Source: CAZWKX01 sp964614095
GTDB taxonomy: Bacteria > Actinomycetota > Acidimicrobiia > Spongiisociales > UBA11373
Length of the DNA: 64,000 bases
Assembly (NCBI GenBank): GCA_964614095.1
Contig: CAZTJO010000001.1
Coordinates: 62,001-126,000 of the forward strand
Direction of reading: 5' to 3'
Part shown: piece by piece, positions 51,688 to 62,667 of the stretch
How positions within the stretch are numbered: the first letter of the stretch is position 1
How the letters are laid out: every line of letters starts with the position of its first letter
Notes under the pieces: generated by a model
Database searches by the model: none
The model's input: the letters and a program-made list of their open reading frames with translations, nothing else
Told to the model about the DNA's origin: nothing
Program-made: the position numbers and the translations under genes

Positions 51688-52713
51688 CTACCAGCCGAGC
51701 CAGGCAGCCAGAGCGGCAATCGATGCCTCGATGACCTCGACATCGGGAAAGCCAAGGAGAGCCGTCTCTGGATCCTTGAGGCCGTGCCCGGTGAGCGTGC
51801 ACACCACGTTCCCTGGGGGCAGGCGCTCGGCGAAGGCGACAACGCCGGCCACCGATGCCGCAGAGGCTGGCTCGGCGAAGACACCTTCCTCTTCGGCCAG
51901 GAACCGGTAGGCGGCAAGGATCTGCTCGTCGCTGACCGCCTCGATGATGCCTTCCGATTCGTCACGCGCCGCCACCGCCCCGTCCCACGAGGCCGGAGAG
52001 CCGATACGAATCGCGGTGGCGATGGTCTCCGGGTCCAGCACCGGCTCGCCGCGCACGATGGGAGCGGCGCCCTCGGCTTGAAAACCCCACATGCGGGGCC
52101 GCGCCCCCACGGCCTGGTAACCCTTCCAGTAGGCGGTGATGTTGCCGGCATTGCCGACGGGCAGCGCGTGCACCGCGGGCGGGCCGCCCAAAACGTCGAC
52201 GATCTCCCAGGCCGCGGTCTGCTGGCCATCGATGCGGTACGGATTGAGCGAGTTCACCAGCACAGCGTCGTAGTCGGCGGTGAATTTGCGAATCACTTCG
52301 AGAGCGGCATCGAAGGCCCCCCCGACGGCTACCACCCGGGCGCCGTGGCGTATCGCCTGGGCCAGCTTGCCCAGGGCGACGGCGCCGGCGGGCAGCACCA
52401 CAATGCACTCCAGGCCGGCTCGAGCAGCATAGGCGGCAGCCGCAGCCGAGGTGTTGCCGGTCGAGGCACATGCCACCGCTCGCGCCCCTTCCTCCAGCGC
52501 CTTGGAGACGGCCAGAGTCATGCCCCGATCCTTGAAGGATCCCGTGGGATTGACCCCGTCGTACTTGAGGAGCACTTCCCGGCCCACACGTTCGGAGAGC
52601 CTCGGCGCCGGTATCAGGGGGGTGTTGCCCTCCAGCAGCGTGATCACCGGGGTGGTATCGCTCACGGGAAGACGGTCTCGGTACGCCTCGATAAGCCCGG
52701 GCCAGGCGTTCAC
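51688..52713 (-). CDS. thrC: Threonine synthase
   Basis: PLP enzyme forming threonine from phosphohomoserine, 341 residues. PLP Lys is in NPTGSFKDRGM; the phosphate-binding loop is in PVGNAGNITAYW. The GTG overlaps the hom stop by 4 bp (GTGA). Homoserine kinase (thrB), which usually follows, is not in this window. Confidence 0.95.
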   Translation of the reverse strand: MNAWPGLIEAYRDRLPVSDTTPVITLLEGNTPLIPAPRLSERVGREVLLKYDGVNPTGSFKDRGMTLAVSKALEEGARAVACASTGNTSAAAAAYAARAGLECIVVLPAGAVALGKLAQAIRHGARVVAVGGAFDAALEVIRKFTADYDAVLVNSLNPYRIDGQQTAAWEIVDVLGGPPAVHALPVGNAGNITAYWKGYQAVGARPRMWGFQAEGAAPIVRGEPVLDPETIATAIRIGSPASWDGAVAARDESEGIIEAVSDEQILAAYRFLAEEEGVFAEPASAASVAGVVAFAERLPPGNVVCTLTGHGLKDPETALLGFPDVEVIEASIAALAAWLGW

Positions 52714-53993
52714 TCTTCCTCGCTCTCCACCCGGATCGCGGCCGCCACCTCTCGAACCACGTCCAGTTGTTCCAGCGTGGCCGCGGCGGCGCGCTGCTGC
52801 CGCTCGGCGGCGGCATGTGTGATCAGCAGGAGAGTGGCCCAGTCGCCACGGCCCTCCTGCCAGACCGACTTGATGCTGACCCCGGCATCGCCAAACACTG
52901 TGGCGATCTGGGCCAGCACGCCGGGCTGATCGGTCACCTCGAGCCGGAGGTACCAGCTGGTCGGCACCTCGGCAAAATTCACCACGGAACCCGGGGCAAA
53001 ACGGATTCTCGGCGCCACCTGCGAGCCGGAAAGAAGCTCACGGGCCGCGTCGATGACGTCGCCGAGCACTGCCGTTGCGGTGGGCTCGGCCCCGGCGCCG
53101 GGGCCTGAGAACAACAGCTCCCCCACCGAGGGTCCCTCGATGAAGATGGCATTGGTGGCACCCCGAATCGACGCCAGCGGGTGGCCGACGGGCACCAGGG
53201 CCGGGTGCACCCGGGCGCTCACCCCGCCTTCGCTGCGTTCGGCGATGGCGAGCAGCTTGACCGCGTAGCCGAGATCGGTGGCATGACGAAGATCCACAAC
53301 ATCAAAATCTTCGATGCCTTCCCGGTACACGTTTTCCGGCCCCACCCAGGTGCCAAAGGCGAGGCTGCCGAGTATCGATGCCTTCGAGGCCGCGTCGGCG
53401 CCGGAGACGTCGTCGGTGGGATCGGGCTCGGCGTAGCCGAGTGCCTGGGCTTCACCGAGCGCGTCCTGGTAGCTCTGACCGGCCTCGGACATTTTGGTGA
53501 GTATGTAGTTGGTGGTGCCGTTGACGATCCCCATCACCTTGCCCACCGGCTCGCCGGCAAGGGTCTCGGCAAGAGGGCGGATGATGGGAATGCCCCCGCC
53601 GACGGCGGCTTCGAACAGCAGCGGCACGCCGGAGCGCGCGGCTGCGGCAAAAAGAGCCGGGCCATCGGCGGCGATCAGCTCTTTGTTGGCGGTCACCACC
53701 GGCTTTCCGGCCTCCAGGGCGGCCAGCACGAGATCCCCTGCCGGGTGCCGGCCTCCCATCAGCTCGACGACCAGATCGATGGCCGGATCACCGACCACCT
53801 CCTCGGGCCGATCGGTCAAGACTCCTTTGGGCACGCTGAAGTCGCGCTTCTTGGAGAGCGACCGCACCGCCACCCGCCGCACCTCGAGTTCGAGCCCGGT
53901 CTTGGCGGCCACGGCGTTGTCCTCTTGAGTGAGACGGCGAACCACCGTGCCGCCGACCGTGCCTGCGCCGAGCAACCCAATTCCGATTGCCAT
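52710..53993 (-). CDS. hom: Homoserine dehydrogenase
   Basis: NAD(P)H-dependent reduction of aspartate semialdehyde to homoserine, 427 residues. N-terminal GLLGAGTVGG nucleotide loop, catalytic region with NGTTNYILTKM and ADPTDDVSG-type EPDPTDDVSGADAA, and a C-terminal ACT domain (LRLEVTDQPGVLAQIATVFG) for feedback by threonine. An AGGAGGAG precedes the start; a GTG one codon earlier is possible. lysA, often between argS and hom in actinobacteria, is absent. Confidence 0.96.
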   Translation of the reverse strand: MAIGIGLLGAGTVGGTVVRRLTQEDNAVAAKTGLELEVRRVAVRSLSKKRDFSVPKGVLTDRPEEVVGDPAIDLVVELMGGRHPAGDLVLAALEAGKPVVTANKELIAADGPALFAAAARSGVPLLFEAAVGGGIPIIRPLAETLAGEPVGKVMGIVNGTTNYILTKMSEAGQSYQDALGEAQALGYAEPDPTDDVSGADAASKASILGSLAFGTWVGPENVYREGIEDFDVVDLRHATDLGYAVKLLAIAERSEGGVSARVHPALVPVGHPLASIRGATNAIFIEGPSVGELLFSGPGAGAEPTATAVLGDVIDAARELLSGSQVAPRIRFAPGSVVNFAEVPTSWYLRLEVTDQPGVLAQIATVFGDAGVSIKSVWQEGRGDWATLLLITHAAAERQQRAAAATLEQLDVVREVAAAIRVESEEE

Positions 53994-54084
53994 CACTCCT
54001 CCTGCGCCGATGCTACCGGGCCGGGCCGGGCCCCCAATCGCATCTCGTCCCAGAGCCCGGCGCCACCGCCGGTAGCCGCCTCGG

Positions 54085-55749
54085 CTACATACGCTCCGGG
54101 GCCGAGAGGCCCAGGATGCCGAGCACGGCGAGGATCACGCTCTTGGCCGCTTCCACCAGCCAGAGACGGGCCTGGGTCAGCTCCGGATCGTCGGTCACGA
54201 TGCGGCAGTCGGTGTAGAAGCGGTGGAACGCCGTGGCCACCTCCTGGCCGTAGGCGGCGATGCGGTGAGGCGCCCGATGCAACGCCGCGTCGGCCACCAC
54301 CTCACGGAGGCGGTCGGCCTGTTTGAGGACCTCGATCTCGGCGGGATCGGTCAGCAGCTCCAGGTCGACCACATCAAGCTCTCTCCGGACCACCCCCTGC
54401 TCAACGGCAAAACCTTCGAGGCTGCACATGCGGGCGTGGGCGTACTGCAGGTAATAAACCGGGTTGTCCATGCTCTGGCGTTTCGCCTCTTCGAGATCGA
54501 AGTTGATGGTGGTGTCGGGGCTCACCGCAGCCAGGAAGTAACGGGCGGCGTCGGCGCCGACCTCTTCGATGATGTCGCGCATCGTGATGAACTCGCCCGC
54601 TCGCATCGACATGCGTGCCGGTTCACCGGCCCGGAACAGGTTCACCATCTGGGTGATGACGATCTCGAGACGATCGGGATCAAATCCCAAGGCGGCCACT
54701 GCGGCCTTGAGCCGAGCAATGTAGCCATGGTGGTCGGCGCCCCACACGTTGATGAGCCGGTCGAAACCGCGCCCGAATTTGTCGAGGTGATAGGCCACGT
54801 CGGGAGCCAGGTAGGTGTAGCTGCCGTCGGATTTGACCAGAACCCGGTCCACTTCGTCGCCGAACTCGGTAGTACGAAACCACACCGCCCCGTCATGGCG
54901 ATACACGTGCCCTCGTTTGTCGATCAGCTTCAGCGCAGCCTCGACCTCACCCTTACGATGCAGCTCGGTCTCGCTCACCCAGGTGTCGAAGGGGATGTGG
55001 GCCAGCTCCAGCGTCTCCTCGATGTCTCGCATCGCCCGCTGCAGGCCCCAGGCGCGGATCTCATCGCGCCGCTGCTCCTCAGGCAAGTCGGCAAGATTCT
55101 CCCCCACCTCGGCGGCCAGCTCGCTGGCCCACTCTTCGATGTAGCGGCCCTGGTACCCGTCTTCGGGCATGGTTGCCTCACGCCCGAGCGCCTGCAGGTA
55201 TTTGGCCGCGAGGCTGGCCGCATACCGGTCCATTTGCACCCCGGCGTCGTTGTAGTAGTACTCCCGCTCGACTTCGTGCCCGGCGTAGGCGAGCAGGCGA
55301 CACAGCACGTCGCCGTAGACCCCCCCCCGGCCGTGCCCGATGTGCAGCGGTCCGTTGGGGTTCGACGACACGAACTCCACCTGGATGCGCTCGGCCGGTC
55401 CAGCTTCGCCCGAGACGTGATTGGGGCCTCCTGCGGCGGCGCGGCGCAGCACCTCCAGGTACCAGCTGCGACCCAGGGTGAAGTTCACAAAGCCGGGCCC
55501 GGCCACATCGACGGCTTCCAGGTACGGGATCTCGGGCAGGTGGCGCACGATGATCTCGGCCACTTGGCGCGGCGCCATCTGCGCCGGTTTTGCCGCCAAA
55601 AGAGCAGTGTTGGCGGCCCAGTCGCCGTAGCTCCGATCTCGGGGCCGCTCGACCACGAAGTCGATCCGGCCCAGGTCGGACAGGTCGCCTGCAGCAGCTG
55701 CCGCCGCCAGCGCCGTGTCCACCGCTTGGTAGAGAGTCTCAGGAAACAT
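54085..55749 (-). CDS. argS: Arginyl-tRNA synthetase
   Basis: Class I synthetase, 554 residues. HIGH motif is in SSNPNGPLHIGHGR; the KMSK-loop equivalent is ARMSMRAGEFIT; the C-terminal DALR anticodon domain includes YYLQYAHARMCSL. The chosen ATG gives MFPETLYQAVD; a TTG at 55800 would add residues without similarity. A tRNA-Arg gene diverges from its 5' end 60 bp away. Confidence 0.96.
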   Translation of the reverse strand: MFPETLYQAVDTALAAAAAAGDLSDLGRIDFVVERPRDRSYGDWAANTALLAAKPAQMAPRQVAEIIVRHLPEIPYLEAVDVAGPGFVNFTLGRSWYLEVLRRAAAGGPNHVSGEAGPAERIQVEFVSSNPNGPLHIGHGRGGVYGDVLCRLLAYAGHEVEREYYYNDAGVQMDRYAASLAAKYLQALGREATMPEDGYQGRYIEEWASELAAEVGENLADLPEEQRRDEIRAWGLQRAMRDIEETLELAHIPFDTWVSETELHRKGEVEAALKLIDKRGHVYRHDGAVWFRTTEFGDEVDRVLVKSDGSYTYLAPDVAYHLDKFGRGFDRLINVWGADHHGYIARLKAAVAALGFDPDRLEIVITQMVNLFRAGEPARMSMRAGEFITMRDIIEEVGADAARYFLAAVSPDTTINFDLEEAKRQSMDNPVYYLQYAHARMCSLEGFAVEQGVVRRELDVVDLELLTDPAEIEVLKQADRLREVVADAALHRAPHRIAAYGQEVATAFHRFYTDCRIVTDDPELTQARLWLVEAAKSVILAVLGILGLSAPERM

Positions 55750-55809
55750 CTTCGGCGCCGCATCGTAGCCCCAGGGCCAGGCGAGATGGCCTTGATACAA
55801 TCAACGGCG

Positions 55810-55881
55810 GCCCTCGTAGCTCAGGGGATAGAGCACCGGCCTCCGGAGCCGGGTGCGCAGGTTCGAATCCTGCCGAGGGCG
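55810..55881 (+). tRNA. tRNA-Arg (anticodon CCG)
   Basis: Complete cloverleaf of 72 nt. Acceptor stem GCCCTCG/CGAGGGC with discriminator G, D-arm GCTC...GAGC, anticodon stem CCGGC/GCCGG with loop CTCCGGA giving anticodon CCG (reads CGG), and T-arm GCAGG-TTCGAAT-CCTGC. CCA is not encoded. A TACAAT hexamer at 55796-55801 lies 8 nt before the mature 5' end, a plausible -10 box. It stands head-to-head with argS. Confidence 0.96.
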
Positions 55882-55886
55882 CGGGA

Positions 55887-55952
55887 GAGAAGGAATCCAG
55901 AATTCCGCATCGGTCCAGCGCGACTCTGAACTCTGGATCCTGGACTCTTCTC
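55887..55952. repeat. Imperfect inverted repeat between tRNA-Arg and the CPBP gene
   Basis: GAGAAG at 55887-55892 and ATCCAGAATTC at 55895-55905 face GAACTCTGGAT at 55928-55938 (10 of 11 complementary) and CTTCTC at 55947-55952. The result is a bulged hairpin in the convergent gap, overlapping the stop of the CPBP gene. It could end transcription from both sides; there is no strong T-run. Confidence 0.45.
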
Positions 55953-56829
55953 AAAACACCGCCCGCACCATCTTCCCGAACCCGATCTCGTGGCCTATGG
56001 CGAACAGGTCCATGGTCATGGCCACCGACCAGTGCAGGGCGGCGCCCCAGAGGAACGAGCGCGAACGCAACGCCAGATAGCCGAGCAGGAAACCGGCCAC
56101 GATGGCGGCAAACGTCTCGGGAGCGGGTTTTCCGAAATGGATCATCACGTAGGGCACCACCATGACCGGGATGGCGTAGTAGCCGAGGCGGGGAAAGAGC
56201 CCGAAGAGCAGGAAGCCGCGGAAGAAGGCCTCGACGCCGAGAAACTGGAGCCCGTAAAAGAGCTCGAACCCCCAGTAGTGCCAGCCCCCGGCCACCGCAC
56301 CCGCGTAGAAGGGGTACTTGGCCTGGAACGACGGGAAGGCGGAGACCCACAACAGAATCGGCACCATCACCGCGTAGAACACGACGTAGGGGCGGATATG
56401 GCGCCACTGCCCTTTGATCCGGTAACCCCAGTCCCGCGGTGACTCGCGCAGGGCCAGGATGATGAGGAGCGGCACCAGAACCCTGAAAAGGACCGACGAG
56501 ATCCCCCAGTACTGGTAGGGCAGCAGGTTGTAGTACTGGGCATAATCGTCGCCGAGGGCATCGGCAACCCGCCGGTGCAGCCACGAATCCTCGAACACCC
56601 CGGCGATGCCCCAGTACTCGAAGACGATCAGCAGCACCGTTGCCGAAACCAGCACCACAAGGGCGCGCCGCTCCAGAGCCGGCGCCTCCTGGGGCGGCGG
56701 CAGCAAGGGGGCTTCGGTCTCGGCTGCCACGAAGTGCTCTCCGGACGGGTCCGTAAACGCTAGCCGAACCGCCTCCGACGGCTCCAAACGAACGTCAGCC
56801 CGGTATGGAACGAACCGGCAAAGGCGCAT
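55951..56829 (-). CDS. CPBP/CAAX-type intramembrane protein
   Basis: A 292-residue protein with a soluble N-terminus (about 55 residues) and seven or eight membrane helices. The CPBP core has VEAFFRGFLLFG, then VMIHFGKPAPE and GAALHWSVAMTMD, corresponding to the EExxxR, FxxxH and HxxxD/N motifs of CAAX-type proteases. The first Glu of EExxxR is Val, so protease activity is doubtful. The start ATG is chosen over a GTG three codons earlier. No partner is evident nearby. Confidence 0.78.
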   Translation of the reverse strand: MRLCRFVPYRADVRLEPSEAVRLAFTDPSGEHFVAAETEAPLLPPPQEAPALERRALVVLVSATVLLIVFEYWGIAGVFEDSWLHRRVADALGDDYAQYYNLLPYQYWGISSVLFRVLVPLLIILALRESPRDWGYRIKGQWRHIRPYVVFYAVMVPILLWVSAFPSFQAKYPFYAGAVAGGWHYWGFELFYGLQFLGVEAFFRGFLLFGLFPRLGYYAIPVMVVPYVMIHFGKPAPETFAAIVAGFLLGYLALRSRSFLWGAALHWSVAMTMDLFAIGHEIGFGKMVRAVF

Positions 56830-56855
56830 GCGGACCACCTGGAACGGCCCCGCTG

Positions 56856-57317
56856 TCAGTCGGCCCCAAGTTCCTCGCGCACGATGCGGGCCACCACGGC
56901 GCCGTCGAGGCCTTCAGTGCCGGATTTCATTACATGGCCGGTGACCCGGCCAGCCATCTTCGGGTCGCTGGCGGCGAGCTCGGCGATGGCGGCACGCACG
57001 AGCACCCGGGTCTCTTCGTCGGTCAAGGCCTCGGGCAGCCAGCGCGCCAGGTAATCGATCTCGAAAGCGAGCTTTGTGGAGTGCGCCCGGCCCGGTTCCC
57101 CGAGCTCGTCGAACTCCTGGCGCGCCTTCTCCATCTTCTTGACGAACGCGCCGATGACGCGCACGTAGAGATCATCGTCGATCTCGCCCTTGAAACCGGG
57201 TTCGGCACGCGCCACCGAGACCTCGGTCTTCACCTGCCGAATCACATCCATACGACGTCTGTCGTGCTGGCGCTGGGCATCTTCCAGCTCGGCATTCAGT
57301 TCTTCATGTATCGACAT
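56856..57317 (-). CDS. YqeY/GatB-domain protein
   Basis: A 153-residue helical protein of the YqeY family, related to the tRNA-binding tail of GatB. The C-terminal DPKMAGRVTGHVMKSGTEG region is the most conserved part. The role is uncertain; binding of tRNA or support of amidotransferase is suggested for the family. TACTCT (57325-57330, minus strand) lies 7 nt before the ATG. Confidence 0.85.
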   Translation of the reverse strand: MSIHEELNAELEDAQRQHDRRRMDVIRQVKTEVSVARAEPGFKGEIDDDLYVRVIGAFVKKMEKARQEFDELGEPGRAHSTKLAFEIDYLARWLPEALTDEETRVLVRAAIAELAASDPKMAGRVTGHVMKSGTEGLDGAVVARIVREELGAD

Positions 57318-57385
57318 CGAGCAGAGAGTACAACGGTGCCGATCGAGCCGGAAAGACCCGGCGTCCTCCGGCCTGCAGAAACCAC

Positions 57386-57414
57386 TTGACCCGCCCAGTA
57401 GCAGAGCCTATCTT
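57386..57414 (+). promoter_or_regulatory. Sigma-70-type promoter of the whiB gene
   Basis: TTGACC (57386-57391) and TATCTT (57409-57414) are separated by 17 nt, close to consensus and the best full promoter in the window. Transcription would begin near 57421, leaving about 60 nt of 5' untranslated RNA before the WhiB ATG at 57480. Confidence 0.7.
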
Positions 57415-57424
57415 TTCACGGACT

Positions 57425-57452
57425 GCTTGTGAATACGTTCACATTCGCAAGC
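57425..57452 (+). promoter_or_regulatory. Palindrome and hairpin in the whiB leader
   Basis: TGTGAATACGTTCACA (57428-57443) has perfect 6-bp arms around TACG, and outer GCTTG/CAAGC (57425-57429 and 57448-57452) can extend it. It lies just past the predicted transcription start, so it may be an operator or an RNA hairpin affecting whiB expression. The remainder of the leader has no strong ribosome-binding site. Confidence 0.5.
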
Positions 57453-57479
57453 CTGATATGAGAGTGAGACAACGGAAAT

Positions 57480-57746
57480 ATGCTGACGATCACCGATTGG
57501 CGCGAAATCGCCGCCTGTCGTGATTCCGAGCCGAACCTGTTCTTCCCGATCGGCACTACGGGACCGGCCATCGACCAGATCGAGATTGCCAAGACGATCT
57601 GCATCGATTGTTCGGTCCGTGAGGAGTGCCTCAACTACGCCCTGGCCACCAATCAGGAGGCCGGGGTCTGGGGTGGGTACGCCGAGGATGAGCGTCGCCG
57701 GTTGCGCAAGCGCTGGCTCGCAGAGCGTCGCCGTCGTGCCAGCTGA
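57480..57746 (+). CDS. WhiB-family Fe-S transcriptional regulator
   Basis: An 88-residue WhiB-like protein, found only in actinobacteria and their phages. Four Cys (in AACRD, ICIDCSV and EECLN) bind a [4Fe-4S] cluster sensing redox or nitric oxide. GVWGG is the family turn contacting sigma-A. The C-terminus is very basic (ERRRLRKRWLAERRRRAS) and may bind DNA. The specific WhiB subgroup is not clear to me. It has its own strong promoter and a structured leader. Confidence 0.93.
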   Translation: MLTITDWREIAACRDSEPNLFFPIGTTGPAIDQIEIAKTICIDCSVREECLNYALATNQEAGVWGGYAEDERRRLRKRWLAERRRRAS

Positions 57747-57768
57747 TTGACCGTGTCCGCCAATGTTT

Positions 57769-57792
57769 CGGGGCCCGCACCTGCGGGCCCCG
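57769..57792. terminator. GC-rich hairpin between converging whiB and DUF3107 genes
   Basis: CGGGGCCCGC, loop ACCT, then GCGGGCCCCG form a perfect 10-bp stem. It sits between two converging genes and could stop transcription from both. The flanking T-runs are weak, so termination may depend on the hairpin itself or on Rho. Confidence 0.65.
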
Positions 57793-57795
57793 AAC

Positions 57796-58020
57796 TCATT
57801 CTCTGCCGAACCCGATCCGTTTGTCTCGATCCGGCTCCACCTCGCAGAACACGATCTTGTCGACGACCAGGCCGTATCGTCTCCCATCCAGCTCGGTGAT
57901 CCACAACACTTGCTTGGATTCGGCGAGCGCTGCCTCGAATGCGGAAATGACCTCTTCGCCGTCTTCGACCTCCAGGTCGAGCTCTCGCGGCACGAAACTC
58001 ATGCCGATCTTCACCCGCAC
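57796..58020 (-). CDS. DUF3107 protein
   Basis: A 74-residue protein of the actinobacterial DUF3107 family. It starts MRVKIGMSFVPRELDLEVED and has VLWITELDGRRYGLVVDKIVF near the middle. Function is unknown; the family typically appears as a short single-domain protein in high-GC Gram-positives. AGGAGG precedes the GTG start. It follows mrp by 12 bp in reverse gene order and may share its transcript. Confidence 0.8.
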   Translation of the reverse strand: MRVKIGMSFVPRELDLEVEDGEEVISAFEAALAESKQVLWITELDGRRYGLVVDKIVFCEVEPDRDKRIGFGRE

Positions 58021-58032
58021 CCTCTGTACCTC

Positions 58033-59118
58033 CTACTCGATGACCAGCTCCGGGGGCCGGCGCACCCGGGGCCGGGATTCCACAATTCGAGCGGCGATGG
58101 TATCGAACACCTGCGCCGCCTCCGAGTCGGGCGCCGTCATCACAGCCGGCTCGCCGCGGTCTGCACCCTCGCGGAGCGCGGGCACAAGCGGTATCTGACC
58201 GAGCAGCGGCACACCAAGCTCATTGGCCAGTGCCGCCCCGCCGCCCGAGCCGAACAGCTCGTAGCGGACACCATCGTCCCCGGTGAACCAAGACATGTTC
58301 TCGACTACCCCGGTGACCTCCTGCTCCACCTGCCGCGCCATAAGGGCGGCCCGCCTCGCCACTTGCTGTGCCGTCGGCTGCGGCGTGGTGACGATGACCA
58401 CTTCCGCGGAGGGCAGGAACTGCGCCAGTGAGATGGCGATATCTCCGGTGCCCGGGGGAAGGTCAACAAGCAGGAAATCGGGCTCGTCCCAGAAGACATC
58501 GTCGAGGAATTGCTCCAGAGCCTTGTGGAGCAACGGGCCTCTCCAGATGACCGCCTGGTCCGGACCAACAAAAAAGCCCATCGAGATAACCCTGACCCCG
58601 TGGGCCCGGGCCGGCACGATCAATCCCTGCTCCTCCCCGCCCAGAGCCGCTGGTGAACCGTCCACTCCTAGCATGCGCGGTACCGAGAACCCCCAAACAT
58701 CGGCGTCGACAACGGCGACGTCGTGCCCGGCTTTGGCCATAGAGACCGCCAGGTTCACCGTCACCGACGATTTGCCCACTCCCCCTTTGCCCGATGCAAC
58801 GGTGAGGACCCTGGTGGATGATCCTTTGCCACCTGGCCGGTTCGGCCGACCACTGCGGAGCTTCTCCACGAGTTCCGACTGCTCGTCCATGCCCATCTGT
58901 ACGACGTCTATGGCCGCCTCGGCGCCTTTGGAGACGGCGGTGCGAACGGCACGAATCATCGGCTCGGGATCGATGCCCGGCGACGCGACGGAGATTCTTT
59001 GCGTGCCATCTGCGGCTACCTCGACAGAGCGGATGAGACCCAGCTCGCCAAGTGTGCGGCGCAGATCGGGGTGCGGCAAAGCCTCCAAGACGGCGAGGAT
59101 GGCAGCTTGATCGGCCAC
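58033..59118 (-). CDS. mrp: Mrp/NBP35-family P-loop ATPase (Fe-S carrier type)
   Basis: A 361-residue protein: a DUF59-like N-terminal domain (about 1-85) and a deviant Walker ATPase with SGKGGVGKSS. The family carries [4Fe-4S] clusters to apo-enzymes. The CxxC that usually follows ENMSWF is missing here (TGDDGVRYELFG), so cluster binding would need other residues. The GTG has AAGGAG upstream. It diverges from a SufR-like gene; aconitase, a likely client, is close by. Confidence 0.88.
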   Translation of the reverse strand: MADQAAILAVLEALPHPDLRRTLGELGLIRSVEVAADGTQRISVASPGIDPEPMIRAVRTAVSKGAEAAIDVVQMGMDEQSELVEKLRSGRPNRPGGKGSSTRVLTVASGKGGVGKSSVTVNLAVSMAKAGHDVAVVDADVWGFSVPRMLGVDGSPAALGGEEQGLIVPARAHGVRVISMGFFVGPDQAVIWRGPLLHKALEQFLDDVFWDEPDFLLVDLPPGTGDIAISLAQFLPSAEVVIVTTPQPTAQQVARRAALMARQVEQEVTGVVENMSWFTGDDGVRYELFGSGGGAALANELGVPLLGQIPLVPALREGADRGEPAVMTAPDSEAAQVFDTIAARIVESRPRVRRPPELVIE

Positions 59119-59150
59119 GAAGCTCCTTAAGAGGGCGGGATTCGGACTAT

Positions 59151-59166
59151 AGCGACGCAGGTCGCT
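59151..59166. promoter_or_regulatory. 16-bp palindrome between mrp and the SufR-like gene
   Basis: AGCGAC-GCAG-GTCGCT has perfect 6-bp arms. It lies 2 bp before TACCCT (59168-59173), the likely -10 of the SufR-like gene, and next to TATAGT on the minus strand (59146-59151), a likely -10 for mrp. A repressor bound here would control both directions, fitting autoregulation by the SufR-like protein. Confidence 0.6.
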
Positions 59167-59182
59167 CTACCCTCCCGGCGGT

Positions 59183-59872
59183 ATGGAGCAGCACGATTTC
59201 GGGCAGACGCTCGGCGACCTTGCCTCCACGCTCGGCGACGGTACCCGGCGCGGCATCTACATAACCGTGCGCGAATCGGCCCAGCCCATGACCGCGGCCC
59301 ACATCGCCAAGGCATTCGACATTCACCCGAACGTGGCTCGCCACCACCTCGACCGCCTGGCGGAGGATGGGTACCTCCAGGCAGAAACCTCACAGCCGCC
59401 CGGTGATCAGCCGCGCAAGGTGGGACGCCCGGCCAAGGGGTACACCGCCACCAGAAAGGAGATCAGCGTCGCCTACCCGATTCGCCGCTACGACCTCCTT
59501 TCCGAGCTTCTCGTGCAGGTGGTCGAGCGCCTCTCCCCAGAGCGTGCCCCCCAAGTGGCCGAGGATGTCGGCCGCAAGTACGGCCGTGAGGTCGCTGCTG
59601 CCGTAGGTATGCCCGGTGACAACGGCTACTCCGACACCATGGGCGCGGTGGTGCGGGCCCTCACCGGAATCGGAGCCGGCGTCAAAGACATTGAGGGCCG
59701 CCTGGTGACAAGGGACTGTCCTTTCCACCAGACGGCCGCCGATCACCCCGAGATCGTGTGCCGCCTCGACCAGGGCATCATCAAGGGCCTGCTCGACGCG
59801 GTGGACGCTGCCGACGGCGCCGTCTTCAACCCCCGCAGCGGACCCGACGACAGCTGCGTCACCGAGATCTAG
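59183..59872 (+). CDS. SufR-like Fe-S responsive repressor
   Basis: A 229-residue regulator. The N-terminal winged helix (about 11-70) contains MTAAHIAKAFDIHPNVARHHLDRL. The C-terminal part carries Cys179 (in TRDCPFH), Cys193 (in PEIVCRLD) and Cys225 (in DDSCVTEI), an arrangement like the Cys that hold the [4Fe-4S] cluster in SufR. It would derepress Fe-S genes when clusters are lost. The next gene, after 69 bp, is aconitase; mrp diverges from it. Confidence 0.82.
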   Translation: MEQHDFGQTLGDLASTLGDGTRRGIYITVRESAQPMTAAHIAKAFDIHPNVARHHLDRLAEDGYLQAETSQPPGDQPRKVGRPAKGYTATRKEISVAYPIRRYDLLSELLVQVVERLSPERAPQVAEDVGRKYGREVAAAVGMPGDNGYSDTMGAVVRALTGIGAGVKDIEGRLVTRDCPFHQTAADHPEIVCRLDQGIIKGLLDAVDAADGAVFNPRSGPDDSCVTEI

Positions 59873-59941
59873 CCCTCCCGCCGGCATGCTGGTGGCTCTC
59901 CGGCGCCGGTATGCTCCAGCCCGGCCTCCAGGAGCCCTCAC

Positions 59942-62629
<2,688 letters not shown>

Positions 62630-62667
62630 AAGGCGAACAGGGACGGCCCACTGATACCGTTCCGCCG

